DNA of 64,000 nt from DASXYG01 sp036502625. GTDB lineage: Bacteria; Actinomycetota; Actinomycetes; Streptosporangiales; Streptosporangiaceae. Where the stretch lies: the NCBI GenBank assembly GCA_036502625.1, contig DASXYG010000031.1, positions 37,302 through 101,301 of the forward strand. Direction: 5' to 3'. Shown in pieces: positions 11,172 through 19,173 of this stretch (the first letter of the stretch is position 1; every line of letters starts with the position of its first letter). The position numbers and the translations under genes are program-made. A model generated the notes under the pieces. The model worked only from the letters and a program-made list of their open reading frames with translations. It had not been told where the DNA came from and made no database searches.

Positions 11172-11884
11172 GGGCGGGGCGGCGGTCGCCCGGTATCCAC
11201 CGCGCCGGCGCCGTCATGCACGATCACCGTCACGGCCCGGCTCGTCGTGCCGGCCGGGTTGACGTAGCGGTGGGGCATGGACGACGGGAAGTGCATGCTG
11301 TCGCCCGCCTTGAGCCGGTACCGCTCGAACCCGACGTGGATCTCGAGCGTGCCGGTCATCATCAGCACCATCTCGACGCCGGGGTGGGTGTACAGCGTGG
11401 GGTTGGACTCGGCGTGCGGGCCGTAGACCAGCTCCAGGAAGTCCAGGTCGCGCAGGGTCGCCGGGGTCAGCCGCTCCCAGCGCACGCCGCCCTCGATGTC
11501 GATCGAGGCGCGGTCGCCGCGGCGCACGACGTACCGGGACTCCGCCTGCCCGGCGGGCGCCGCGGCGGCGTCGGGGACGCCCGGCCCCTCCGGCCTGTCC
11601 GGCCCGTCCGGTCCGCCGGGCGCCTCCGGGGCATCCTCGCGGAAGAACGCGTCGACCGGCACGCCGAGCGCCTGCGACAGCGCGAACAGGGTGGATACCG
11701 ACGGCCGTGACTGGCCGCGTTCGATCTGGCTGATCAGGCTGGGCGATACGCCGACCTCGCGCGCCAGGTCGGTCACGCGTACGCGTCGGTCACCGCGGAG
11801 GGCGGCGAGCCGCCGCCCGATGCCGTCCGCCGGGTCTCCGGCCGCCTCGGTAGGCACACTAACGTCAGCCATGTCGTCATTCAT
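11168..11884 (-). CDS. XRE-family regulator with C-terminal cupin sensor
   Basis: A 238-residue protein. The helix-turn-helix domain spans about 23-77 (LAREVGVSPSLISQIERGQS). A Gly/Pro/Asp-rich linker follows (about 84-108), then a cupin beta-barrel at about 125-225 (HPGVEMVLMMTGTLEIHVG, GDSMHFPSSMPHRYVN) that should bind a small ligand. It is convergent with the amidohydrolase and divergent from the CocE-like gene, so it plausibly controls the 12.0-18.3 kb operon and itself. ATG 11884 is used; an in-frame ATG at 11872 is equally possible, and neither has a clear Shine-Dalgarno. Confidence 0.88.
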   Translation of the reverse strand: MNDDMADVSVPTEAAGDPADGIGRRLAALRGDRRVRVTDLAREVGVSPSLISQIERGQSRPSVSTLFALSQALGVPVDAFFREDAPEAPGGPDGPDRPEGPGVPDAAAAPAGQAESRYVVRRGDRASIDIEGGVRWERLTPATLRDLDFLELVYGPHAESNPTLYTHPGVEMVLMMTGTLEIHVGFERYRLKAGDSMHFPSSMPHRYVNPAGTTSRAVTVIVHDGAGAVDTGRPPPRP

Positions 11885-12011
11885 GCTAGTACACGGCCCG
11901 GCCTGCGCATCCCGTGCGGAAAGCCCGACGTCATCGGGGTTCCAGGCCGGGCGCGGGGGTTTTCAGGCCCCTTTAGCGGTGCTACGTTCCGGTCGAAGGT
12001 CCCCTCAGTTT

Positions 12012-12028
12012 GTTTACCGTCGCTAAAC
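12012..12028. promoter_or_regulatory. Inverted repeat GTTTA-N7-TAAAC upstream of the CocE-like operon
   Basis: A 17-bp interrupted palindrome, 16 nt before the CocE-like start codon and between two divergent genes. A related half-site (CTTTAGCG) occurs near 11970. The position and symmetry fit an operator for the adjacent XRE-cupin regulator; that assignment is inference. Confidence 0.4.
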
Positions 12029-12044
12029 AGCGAGGGAGCGGCCG

Positions 12045-13775
12045 ATGTTCGCGGATCCGGCGATCGACCGGGACGTACCGGTCCCGATGGACGACGGTGT
12101 CGTTCTGCGCGCCGACGTCTTCCGCCCGTCCGGGCCGGGCCGCCACCCGGCGATCCTCAGCTACGGCCCGTACGCCAAGGGCCTCGCGTTCCCGGACGGG
12201 TACCCGGACCAGTGGCGCGTCATGACCGAGGAACATCCCGACGTCACGCGCGGTTCGTCCGGCCGGTTCCAGAACTGGGAGGTCGCCGACCCGGAGAAGT
12301 GGGTGCCGGACGGCTACGCGTGCGTACGGGTCGACGCGCGCGGCGCCGGCCGCTCCCCGGGGCGGCTCGACCCGTTCTCCCCGCGCGAGACGCGCGACCT
12401 GTACGAATGCGTCGAGTGGGCGGCCCGGCAGCCCTGGTGTACGGGCCGGGTGGGGCTCAACGGCATCTCCTATTACGCGATGAACCAGTGGCACGTCGCC
12501 GCGCTGCGGCCGCCGCACCTCGCCGCGATGTGCGTCTGGGAGGGCGCCGCGGACTTCTACCGGGACGCCACCCACCACGGCGGCATCCTCTCCACGTTCT
12601 GGCAGAACTGGTACGAGCGGCAGGTCCTCACCGTCCAGCACGGCGTGGGCGACAACGGCCCGCGCGACCCGGAGACCGGCGAGCCGGTCGCCGGCCCGGA
12701 GACGCTGGACGACGACGAGCTGGAGCGTTCGCGGGTGCGGTTCGCCGACGAGATCCGCGCCCACCCGCTCGACGACGCGTACCACCGGGCGCGGTCCGCC
12801 GACTGGCCGGCGGTCGAGGTGCCGTTCCTGACGGCGGCCAACTGGGGCGGCCAGGGCCTGCACGGCCGCGGCAACATCGAGGGGTTCGTCCGGGCCGCGG
12901 CGCCGCGCAAGTGGCTGGAGATCCACGGCCTCGAGCACTGGACGCACTTCTACACCGACTACGGCCTCGACCTCCAGAAGCGGTTCTTCGCCTGCTTCCT
13001 GCGCGGGGACGCCGCCGCGTGGGCCGACCAGCCGCCCGTACGGCTGCAGGTCCGCACGCTCGACGGCTTCGTCCCGCGCGACGAACAGGAGTGGCCGCTC
13101 GCCCGTACGCGGTGGACCCGGCAGTACCTGCGTCCCGGCGCACGCGAACTCGGCGACGCGCCGCCCGCCGCCGCGGAGACCGTGGCGTACCGGGCGGACG
13201 GCGACGGCGTCACGTTCACCGGGGCGCCGCTGCCGGAGCCCACGGAGATCACCGGCCCGCTCGCCGCCCGGCTGTACGTGTCGTCGAGCACCGACGACGC
13301 CGACCTCTTCCTCGTCGTGCGCGTCTTCGCGCCGGACGGCGAGGAGGTCGTGTTCCCCGGCGCGGTCGACCCGCACACCCCGGTGGCGCAGGGCTGGCTG
13401 CGCGCGTCCCACCGGAAGCTCGACGCCGGGCTGAGCACCGCGTACCGCCCGTACCACACCCATGACGAGATCCGGCCGCTCGTCCCCGGCGACGTCTGCC
13501 CGGTCGACGTCGAGATCTGGCCCACCAGCCTGGTCGTACCGGCCGGGTACCGGATCGCGCTGACCGTACGCGGCCGGGACTACGAGTGGCGGCCGGCCGC
13601 GGCGGGTCCCGCGCCGACGCTCGGCTCGTTCGCGGGCGGGCTCACCGGCTGCGGCCCGTTCCGGCACGACGATCCGCTCGACCGTCCCGCGGAGCTGACC
13701 GGCAGCACGCAGACCCTCTGGGCGGGCGGCGGCCGGGCCGCGTACCTGCTGCTCCCGGTCGTCCCGGACCGCTGA
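12045..13775 (+). CDS. CocE/NonD-family alpha/beta hydrolase (X-Pro dipeptidyl-peptidase S15 type)
   Basis: A 576-residue serine hydrolase. The N-terminal alpha/beta domain carries VPMDDGVVLRADVFRP and the nucleophile motif NGISYYAMNQW, a variant of GxSYxG. A helical cap is at about 190-270. The C-terminal jelly-roll (about 340-570) includes GPLAARLYVSSSTDDADLF and ends with the usual barrel strands. Relatives cleave cocaine esters, X-Pro peptides or cephalosporin esters. GAGGGAG precedes the ATG. It opens an operon with a symporter and an M24 protein, so a hydrolyse-and-import role for an amide or ester substrate is plausible. Confidence 0.9.
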   Translation: MFADPAIDRDVPVPMDDGVVLRADVFRPSGPGRHPAILSYGPYAKGLAFPDGYPDQWRVMTEEHPDVTRGSSGRFQNWEVADPEKWVPDGYACVRVDARGAGRSPGRLDPFSPRETRDLYECVEWAARQPWCTGRVGLNGISYYAMNQWHVAALRPPHLAAMCVWEGAADFYRDATHHGGILSTFWQNWYERQVLTVQHGVGDNGPRDPETGEPVAGPETLDDDELERSRVRFADEIRAHPLDDAYHRARSADWPAVEVPFLTAANWGGQGLHGRGNIEGFVRAAAPRKWLEIHGLEHWTHFYTDYGLDLQKRFFACFLRGDAAAWADQPPVRLQVRTLDGFVPRDEQEWPLARTRWTRQYLRPGARELGDAPPAAAETVAYRADGDGVTFTGAPLPEPTEITGPLAARLYVSSSTDDADLFLVVRVFAPDGEEVVFPGAVDPHTPVAQGWLRASHRKLDAGLSTAYRPYHTHDEIRPLVPGDVCPVDVEIWPTSLVVPAGYRIALTVRGRDYEWRPAAAGPAPTLGSFAGGLTGCGPFRHDDPLDRPAELTGSTQTLWAGGGRAAYLLLPVVPDR

Positions 13776-13811
13776 CCGCCCATCAGCCAGGTATCTCCCG
13801 AAGGAGGAGCG

Positions 13812-14171
13812 ATGCCGGAAGATCGAGATCACGCACAGGCCGCGCCGGTGGACTGGGACGCGGCCGGCCGGCTTCCGGAGTACCGGGAGCTGCGCGCCAT
13901 GCGGAACCGCGTCGTCGTGCCGATCACGGTGGTCTACCTGGCCGGGTACTTCGGGTTCCTGATCGTCGCGGTCACCGCCTCCTCGGCCCTCGGCGGCCGC
14001 GTCCACGGCGGGCTCAACGTCGCCTACCTGCTGATGTGCGGCGTGTTCGTGCTGGTCTGGGTGGTGGCCTTCATCTACATCCGGGCGGCCAACGGCCGGC
14101 TGGACGACCAGTCGGCGAAGGTCGCCGCCAAGATCCGGGAAGCGGCGGGCCCGGGGGAGGCACCGCGATGA
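13812..14171 (+). CDS. DUF485-type small membrane protein
   Basis: A 119-residue protein with two transmembrane helices (about 36-56, VVPITVVYLAGYFGFLIV; about 70-92, YLLMCGVFVLVWVVAFIYI) and a charged C-terminus. DUF485 proteins (YjcH-like) are encoded directly before ActP-type Na+/solute symporters and are probably accessory subunits. Here the stop overlaps the symporter start (ATGA). AAGGAGG lies 5 nt upstream of the ATG. Confidence 0.85.
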   Translation: MPEDRDHAQAAPVDWDAAGRLPEYRELRAMRNRVVVPITVVYLAGYFGFLIVAVTASSALGGRVHGGLNVAYLLMCGVFVLVWVVAFIYIRAANGRLDDQSAKVAAKIREAAGPGEAPR

Positions 14172-15748
14172 GCGGCGCGACGGCCTTCGGGATCGCGATC
14201 TTCGCGCTGATCCTGCTCATCTCCGTGTACATCCTCATCCGCACGTCCCGGCGCATGACCACGGTCAGCCACTTCTGGGCGGCCGGCCACTCGGTCTCGG
14301 CGCCGCGCAACGGCGTCGCGATGTCCGGCGACTTCCTGGGCGCGACCACCATGCTCGGGTCGGTCGGCCTCATCATGCTGTACGGCTTCGACGGCGGCCT
14401 GTACAGCCTCGGCTGGCTGGTCGGCTTCATCACGGTCCTGCTGTTCGTCGGCGAACGGCTGCGCAATGTCGGGCGGTTCACGCTGTCGGACGCGCTGGCG
14501 ATCCGGCTCCGCGAGAACCCGATGCGGATCACCATCGCCGTGCCCACGGTGATCATCTCCACCTTCCTGATGTTCGTCCAGGTCATCGCGGGCGGCGTAC
14601 TGCTGAACGCGCTGATCGGCCTCGCGTACCCGGTGGGGGTGGTGATCACCGGGCTCGGCATCGCCGCGTACGTGCTGTCCGGCGGCATGATCAGCGTGAC
14701 CTGGCTCCAGTTCGTCAAGGCGCTGATCCTGCTGACGGTGACGGCGGTCGTGGCGTTCTGGGCGCTGGTCAAGTTCGGCTTCGACCCGGGCCGGCTGCTG
14801 GCCGACGCCGCGTCGCGGGCACCGCAGGGCGCCGCCTTCCTGCGGCCCGGCCTGTTCCTGACGAGCCCGGTCGACACCATCTCGCTGGGGATCGCGCTCG
14901 TCTTCGGCGTGGGCGGCCTGCCCCACCTGCTCATGCGGTTCTTCACCGTTCCGGACAAGCGCGCGGCGCGCGCGTCGGTCGGCTGGGCCGTCGGGGTGAT
15001 CGGCGTGGTCTACCTGCTCACGATCGTCGTCGGCGTCGGCGCGCGGGCGCTGCTCACGCCGGCGCAGATCGCGGCCACCGGCAAGGGCGGCAACAACGCG
15101 GCCCCGAGCCTGGTCCAGGTGCTCGGCGGCGGGCCGGACAGTTGGGGCGGCCAGCTCTTCCTGGCCATCTTCACCGCCGCCGCGTTCGCGACCGTCCTCG
15201 CCTACGTCGCGGGCGCCGTCATCACGTCCTCGAGCGCCGTCAGCCACGACATCTTCGCGCGGGTCATGCGCCGGGGACGCATCACCGACCGCGAGGAGGT
15301 GCGGGTCGCGCGCATCACGAGCGTCGTGATCGTCGCCGTCGGCATCCTCCTCGCGCTGAGCCTGCAGGGCCAGAACCTGGCGTTCCTCACCGGGCTCGTC
15401 TACGCGATGGCGGCGAGCACCAACTTCCCCGTCCTGATCCTGGCCATGTCGTGGCGGCGCTTCTCCACCGGCGGAGCCATCGCCGGGGTGACGGCCGGCG
15501 TGGTCTCCACGACCGTCCTCATCATCCTGGGCCCGGGCATCTGGACGGGCGCGCACCCGCCGGTCGACCTCACCAACCCCGCGATCATCTCCGTGCCGCT
15601 CGGCTTCCTGGCGTGCTGGCTCGGCAGCCTCATCTGGCCTAACGAGGCCGACCGGCGGTCGTTCGCGCAGTTCAGCGTGCGGGCGGCGACCGGCATCGAC
15701 GCGGAACGCGCGACCGGGACAGAACCCCTGACGGGAGGCACCACGTGA
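14168..15748 (+). CDS. Sodium/solute symporter (SSS family, ActP-like)
   Basis: A 526-residue integral membrane carrier with about 13 predicted transmembrane helices. The SSS core includes SVSAPRNGVAMSGDFLGAT near the unwound first helix and GGMISVTWLQFVKALILL. The paired DUF485 gene is typical of the acetate/monocarboxylate branch (ActP/MctC). The chemical substrate is not fixed by sequence. The start is ATG 14168 by ATGA coupling, although the frame is open upstream. The next gene begins at an overlapping GTGA. Confidence 0.93.
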   Translation: MSGATAFGIAIFALILLISVYILIRTSRRMTTVSHFWAAGHSVSAPRNGVAMSGDFLGATTMLGSVGLIMLYGFDGGLYSLGWLVGFITVLLFVGERLRNVGRFTLSDALAIRLRENPMRITIAVPTVIISTFLMFVQVIAGGVLLNALIGLAYPVGVVITGLGIAAYVLSGGMISVTWLQFVKALILLTVTAVVAFWALVKFGFDPGRLLADAASRAPQGAAFLRPGLFLTSPVDTISLGIALVFGVGGLPHLLMRFFTVPDKRAARASVGWAVGVIGVVYLLTIVVGVGARALLTPAQIAATGKGGNNAAPSLVQVLGGGPDSWGGQLFLAIFTAAAFATVLAYVAGAVITSSSAVSHDIFARVMRRGRITDREEVRVARITSVVIVAVGILLALSLQGQNLAFLTGLVYAMAASTNFPVLILAMSWRRFSTGGAIAGVTAGVVSTTVLIILGPGIWTGAHPPVDLTNPAIISVPLGFLACWLGSLIWPNEADRRSFAQFSVRAATGIDAERATGTEPLTGGTT

Positions 15749-16983
15749 AGGAAGCATTCGGCGGCCTGAGCTCGGACTGGAAGGAAGGCATCAACTGGGC
15801 GAACGTCCGCGAGTGGCGCCTGGCGCGCGCCCGCGACGCGATGCGGCGGCACGGGCTCGGCGCCATGCTGCTCATGTACGACGAGAACATCCGTTACGTG
15901 TCCTCGACGTACACGCCCGGCTGGAACCGCCTGAAGCCCGGCCTGCGGTACGCCGTGCTCTGCGAGGGCAAGGAGCCGATCGTCTACGAACAGGGCGACA
16001 TCGGCGTCCACCTCAAGGCGCACAGCCCGTGGATCCCGCCGGAGAACGTGCGCCACTCGTATACGTGGATCAAGGGCGCGGCCGGTCCGGCGGCGGAGAG
16101 CCAGGTCGCGAAGTTCACCACCGCGCTGCTGAACGACCTGGAGGACGCCGGCGTACGGGACCAGCCGCTCGGCGTGGACTTCATCGACATCAACATGCTG
16201 CGCGCGTTCGAACGCGCGGGCGTCTCCTGGACCGACGGGATGACCCCGATGATGGAAGCGCGCGCGATCAAGAGCCCGGACGAGCAGAAGGCGGCGCGGA
16301 TCGTCGGCGCGATCTGCGACGTCCTGCACTACGAGCTCACGCAGTTCCTCAAGCCGGGCCTCACCGAGAACGAGGTGGCCGCGTTCGGGTTCGAGTACCT
16401 GTACAACATCCCCGGCATGGAGGACGTCGAGGACGTCATCGTGTCCTCCGGCCCGAACGCCTGGCCGAACTGGCGCAACTTCTCCGACCGGATCATCCGC
16501 CCCGGCGAGCTCGTCATCATCGACCTGGCCGCCCTGACCTGGAACGGCTTCAAGTCGTGCGTGTACCGCACGTACTGCGTCGGCGGCGAGCCCACCGACG
16601 AGATGCGCCGGTACTACGACATCGCGCACGGCTGGCTGTGGGACGCGATCGCGACCGTGCGCCCCGGCGTCACGACCCGCGACATCGCCGCGAAATGGCC
16701 GTCGGCGAAGGAGGCGTGGGGGTACGAGGAGGAGGACCAGGCCGCGGCGAACCTGTGGGGCCACGGGCTCGGCCTGGCCCAGTACGACCGCCCGGTCATC
16801 TCCCGCATCTGGTCGCTGGACCACCCCGAGGAGATCCGTCCCGGCATGGTCTTCGCCCTGGAGACCCAGCACGGCAAGGTCCACGACTTCGGCGTACGCC
16901 TGGAGGAGATGCTGCTGGTCACCGAGGACGGCCACGAGCTGCTGTCCTCGTACAAGACCGACCAGATCATCGTGGCGGGCTGA
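15745..16983 (+). CDS. M24 (pita-bread) metallopeptidase-family protein with altered metal site
   Basis: A 412-residue creatinase/aminopeptidase-P fold protein: N-terminal domain 1-170, catalytic fold about 185-400. Canonical M24 enzymes bind two metals through D, D, H, E, E. Here D260 (VIIDLAAL), H340 (WGHGLGLAQYD), E373 (ALETQHG) and E387 (VRLEEMLLV) are present, but the second Asp position is C272 (FKSCVYRT). By eye the domain resembles the branch that includes the DMSP lyase DddP more than true aminopeptidase P. The start is GTG 15745, overlapping the symporter stop, with GGGAGG upstream. It could be a lyase, a hydrolase or a non-catalytic binder. Confidence 0.85.
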   Translation: MKEAFGGLSSDWKEGINWANVREWRLARARDAMRRHGLGAMLLMYDENIRYVSSTYTPGWNRLKPGLRYAVLCEGKEPIVYEQGDIGVHLKAHSPWIPPENVRHSYTWIKGAAGPAAESQVAKFTTALLNDLEDAGVRDQPLGVDFIDINMLRAFERAGVSWTDGMTPMMEARAIKSPDEQKAARIVGAICDVLHYELTQFLKPGLTENEVAAFGFEYLYNIPGMEDVEDVIVSSGPNAWPNWRNFSDRIIRPGELVIIDLAALTWNGFKSCVYRTYCVGGEPTDEMRRYYDIAHGWLWDAIATVRPGVTTRDIAAKWPSAKEAWGYEEEDQAAANLWGHGLGLAQYDRPVISRIWSLDHPEEIRPGMVFALETQHGKVHDFGVRLEEMLLVTEDGHELLSSYKTDQIIVAG

Positions 16984-18266
16984 TGCACCGCCTGCTCGGC
17001 CTCGACGACCCGCGCTGCCGGGACGCGGCCCGGGTCGGCGCCAAGGCGTCCCGGCTGGCCCGCGCCCGGCGCGCCGGCCTGCCCGTACTGCCCGGCTGGG
17101 CGGTGCCCGTGGCCGAGGCCCGCCCCGCCCTGCGCGCGGGCGCCGCCGCCGTACGGGCCTCCGGCGCGGGCGGCGCCCGGCGCGCGGTTCTCGGCCATCG
17201 CCCCGACGCCGTACTGACCGGCGAGCTGGCGACGGCCGCCGCCCGCTTGGGCGGCCGGGTGATCGTCCGGTCCTCCAGCCCTCTGGAACGCGATCCCCGC
17301 TGGTCGGGGGCTTTCGCCTCGCTGGGCGAGGTCACCCCGGCCGACGTCGCGCTCGCGGTCCGGAGCTGCTGGGCGTCGTCCTTCGCCCGTGACCCGCTCC
17401 GCCGCCTTGAGGCCTGCGGCCTCGACCCCGCCGGGCTTGACCTGGGTGTGCTGATCCAGCCCGAGCTCCGCCCCGACGCCGGCGGCACCGCCCGGTTCAG
17501 CGGAGACGAGATCCGGATCAGCGGCATCGACGGCCACCCGGCGCCCCTCCTCTCCGGCTGGTCCGACGGAGCCACGGCCCGGGTGCGCGCCGGGCGCATC
17601 ACCGGTGACCTGGCCGATCTCATCGGCTCGGCCACGGTCACCGCTGTCGCCGCCCTGGCCCGTACGGTCCGCCAGGTCCTGTCCGACGACACCATCGAGT
17701 GGGCCACGTCCGCGGGCGCCGTCCACCTCCTCCAGTCCACCCGCACGGCACCCACCCGTACGGCGCCGACCCGCACCGCACCCACCAGCACCGCACCCAC
17801 CAGCACGGCGCCCACCAGCACCGGCCCCGTGGACCCGCCGCCGCCCCGGGAGCGGCCGCCCGACGGCCCCGCCCCTCCCCCGGACCTCGTCCGGGGGCAC
17901 CCCGGGCTCGCCACCGTCCTGGCCCGGGGCTACCGCGTACCGGCAACCCCGGTCACCCCCGGTGACGCATCGGGCCCACTTCTCTACCTGCGTCCGCACA
18001 CGCCCGCGCCGTCCGGCGTCACCGGCTCCGTACTCCTCGTGGACCGCCCCCTGCCCGCCCTGGCCCCCCTGTTGTTCGCCGCCCACGGCCTGATCGCCCG
18101 ATCCGGCCCGGCGGTCTCCCACCTGTCCGAGGTGGCCCGCTGCCTGGGCGTCCCGATGGTCGTCGGCTGCCACCCGGAGACCATCGCCGGCGCCCTCGCC
18201 GCGCCCGGCTGGCACGCCGCGATCGACGGCACGCGCCATGAGGTGGCCCTGCTCCCACCCGGGTGA
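16983..18266 (+). CDS. Short PEP-synthase-like protein (ATP-grasp plus phosphohistidine domain)
   Basis: A 427-residue protein, about half the length of PEP synthase. Residues about 15-240 resemble the ATP-grasp pyruvate/PEP-binding domain (VGAKASRLARARRAGLPVLP, VIVRSSSPLE, CWASSFARDPLRR). A Thr/Pro repeat linker lies at about 253-282. Residues about 340-420 form the swivelling phosphohistidine domain, with the candidate catalytic His in GPAVSHLSEVARCLGVP. The C-terminal TIM barrel of PEP synthase/PPDK is absent. The ATG overlaps the M24 stop by one base (TGATG). It may phosphorylate a small molecule, as rifampin phosphotransferase does with the same two domain types. No substrate is suggested by the sequence. 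Confidence 0.75.
   Translation: MHRLLGLDDPRCRDAARVGAKASRLARARRAGLPVLPGWAVPVAEARPALRAGAAAVRASGAGGARRAVLGHRPDAVLTGELATAAARLGGRVIVRSSSPLERDPRWSGAFASLGEVTPADVALAVRSCWASSFARDPLRRLEACGLDPAGLDLGVLIQPELRPDAGGTARFSGDEIRISGIDGHPAPLLSGWSDGATARVRAGRITGDLADLIGSATVTAVAALARTVRQVLSDDTIEWATSAGAVHLLQSTRTAPTRTAPTRTAPTSTAPTSTAPTSTGPVDPPPPRERPPDGPAPPPDLVRGHPGLATVLARGYRVPATPVTPGDASGPLLYLRPHTPAPSGVTGSVLLVDRPLPALAPLLFAAHGLIARSGPAVSHLSEVARCLGVPMVVGCHPETIAGALAAPGWHAAIDGTRHEVALLPPG
17739..17828 (+). repeat. Six in-frame 15-bp repeats encoding T-(R/S)-T-(A/G)-P
   Basis: Six consecutive 15-bp units (ACC MGC ACS GSN CCC type) encode a Thr/Pro-rich flexible linker between the ATP-grasp and phosphohistidine domains of the host gene. 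Differences are mostly at third positions, plus an Arg-to-Ser switch in units 4-6. Confidence 0.85.
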
Positions 18267-18427
18267 CGCGGGTGACGCCGCCCGCGGCGAGCGCGTCGTG
18301 TGTGGCCGTGTGCCGGGGTCTTCGACACGACCGACCTGCGCGCCCTGGCGGTGATGACCTCCATGGCTGGGGCGAGCGGGAGCAGCGGGTACCAGTGGGT
18401 CCTGCGGTCATGGTGCGGTCGAACGAT

Positions 18428-18464
18428 CAAGGCCCGGGTCTCCATTTCGGAGAACCGGGCCTTT
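18428..18464 (-). terminator. Hairpin terminator downstream of the initiator tRNA
   Basis: An inverted repeat of about 15 bp (CAAGGCCCGGGTCTCC / GGAGAACCGGGCCTTTG) with a 7-nt loop, 15 nt past the tRNA 3' end on the minus strand. There is no long T run after it, so it is a strong stem with weak poly-U. Confidence 0.65.
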
Positions 18465-18478
18465 GACCTGCTACTTCT

Positions 18479-18555
18479 TGGTAGCGGGGGCAGGATTTGA
18501 ACCTGCGACCTCCGGGTTATGAGCCCGGCGAGCTACCGAACTGCTCCACCCCGCG
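18479..18555 (-). tRNA. Initiator tRNA-fMet (CAT)
   Basis: A 77-nt cloverleaf with encoded CCA. The anticodon loop CTCATAA sits on a stem with three consecutive G-C pairs (CCGGG/CCCGG), the hallmark of initiator tRNA. The acceptor begins CGCGGGG and pairs except at position 1 (C1 opposite T72), as in actinobacterial initiators. The T-arm is GCAGGTTCAAATCCTGC. Confidence 0.96.
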
Positions 18556-18723
18556 TCGGTGATTCCAACTATAGCGTGCCCGAGGACTGGTCGGGACCGA
18601 GGGCGACGGGGATCCGTGCTCGGGGGTGGGCGTTGTGGGGGGCTGAACGGGCGTGATTACGTCGGGTGAGTTTCGGGGGGCGGATGGGCGTGGCAGGCGA
18701 TCGTCGACTCCGTTCACGCGTTC

Positions 18724-19149
18724 GTGCACGGGCGTACGGTCCCCGAGGCGATCGCCGCGCTGAAGGCGCGGCAGGCGCAGGTCGGCGCGTGGATGGGGAT
18801 CCAGGACGCGCCGGTCAAGCGGCTGCTGGTGAAGCTGGAGGACAGCGCGCACGGGACGCCGCTGCTGGAGGGCGCGGAGCTGTTCGACGCGCCCCGCCGG
18901 CTGGAGGCGGCGCGCGCGCTCGCGGACGTCGCCACGCGGCTGACGACGGACGGCAACCCCGACTGGGGCACCGTCCAGGATGTCCGCGACGCCGTGGTCG
19001 CCTGCGCGGCGGGGCTGCGCGCGGAGTCCGTCGCCCTGTCGGGGTCGCGCCCGGACACCGCCGACGTCGGCAGTCTGATCGTCAGGACGCGCGACGCGGA
19101 GCACGACCGCGTCTTCGAGATCGCGCAGCGGTCGCGGCTGAAGCAGTGA
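18724..19149 (+). CDS. Hypothetical protein, start uncertain
   Basis: 141 codons with the high third-position GC of real genes. The predicted product is mostly helical (ALKARQAQVGAWMG, RRLEAARALADVATRL, VVACAAGLRAESVALSG). I do not recognise a family. The only in-frame start is GTG 18724, without a Shine-Dalgarno. The frame stays open upstream to a stop at 18667 and reads plausibly (WAWQAIVDSVHAFVHGRT), so the true N-terminus may have been lost by a frameshift or deletion. It is convergent with the downstream SDR gene. Confidence 0.5.
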   Translation: MHGRTVPEAIAALKARQAQVGAWMGIQDAPVKRLLVKLEDSAHGTPLLEGAELFDAPRRLEAARALADVATRLTTDGNPDWGTVQDVRDAVVACAAGLRAESVALSGSRPDTADVGSLIVRTRDAEHDRVFEIAQRSRLKQ

Positions 19150-19173
19150 CCGTACGGCGGCCGGCCGGGCGCG

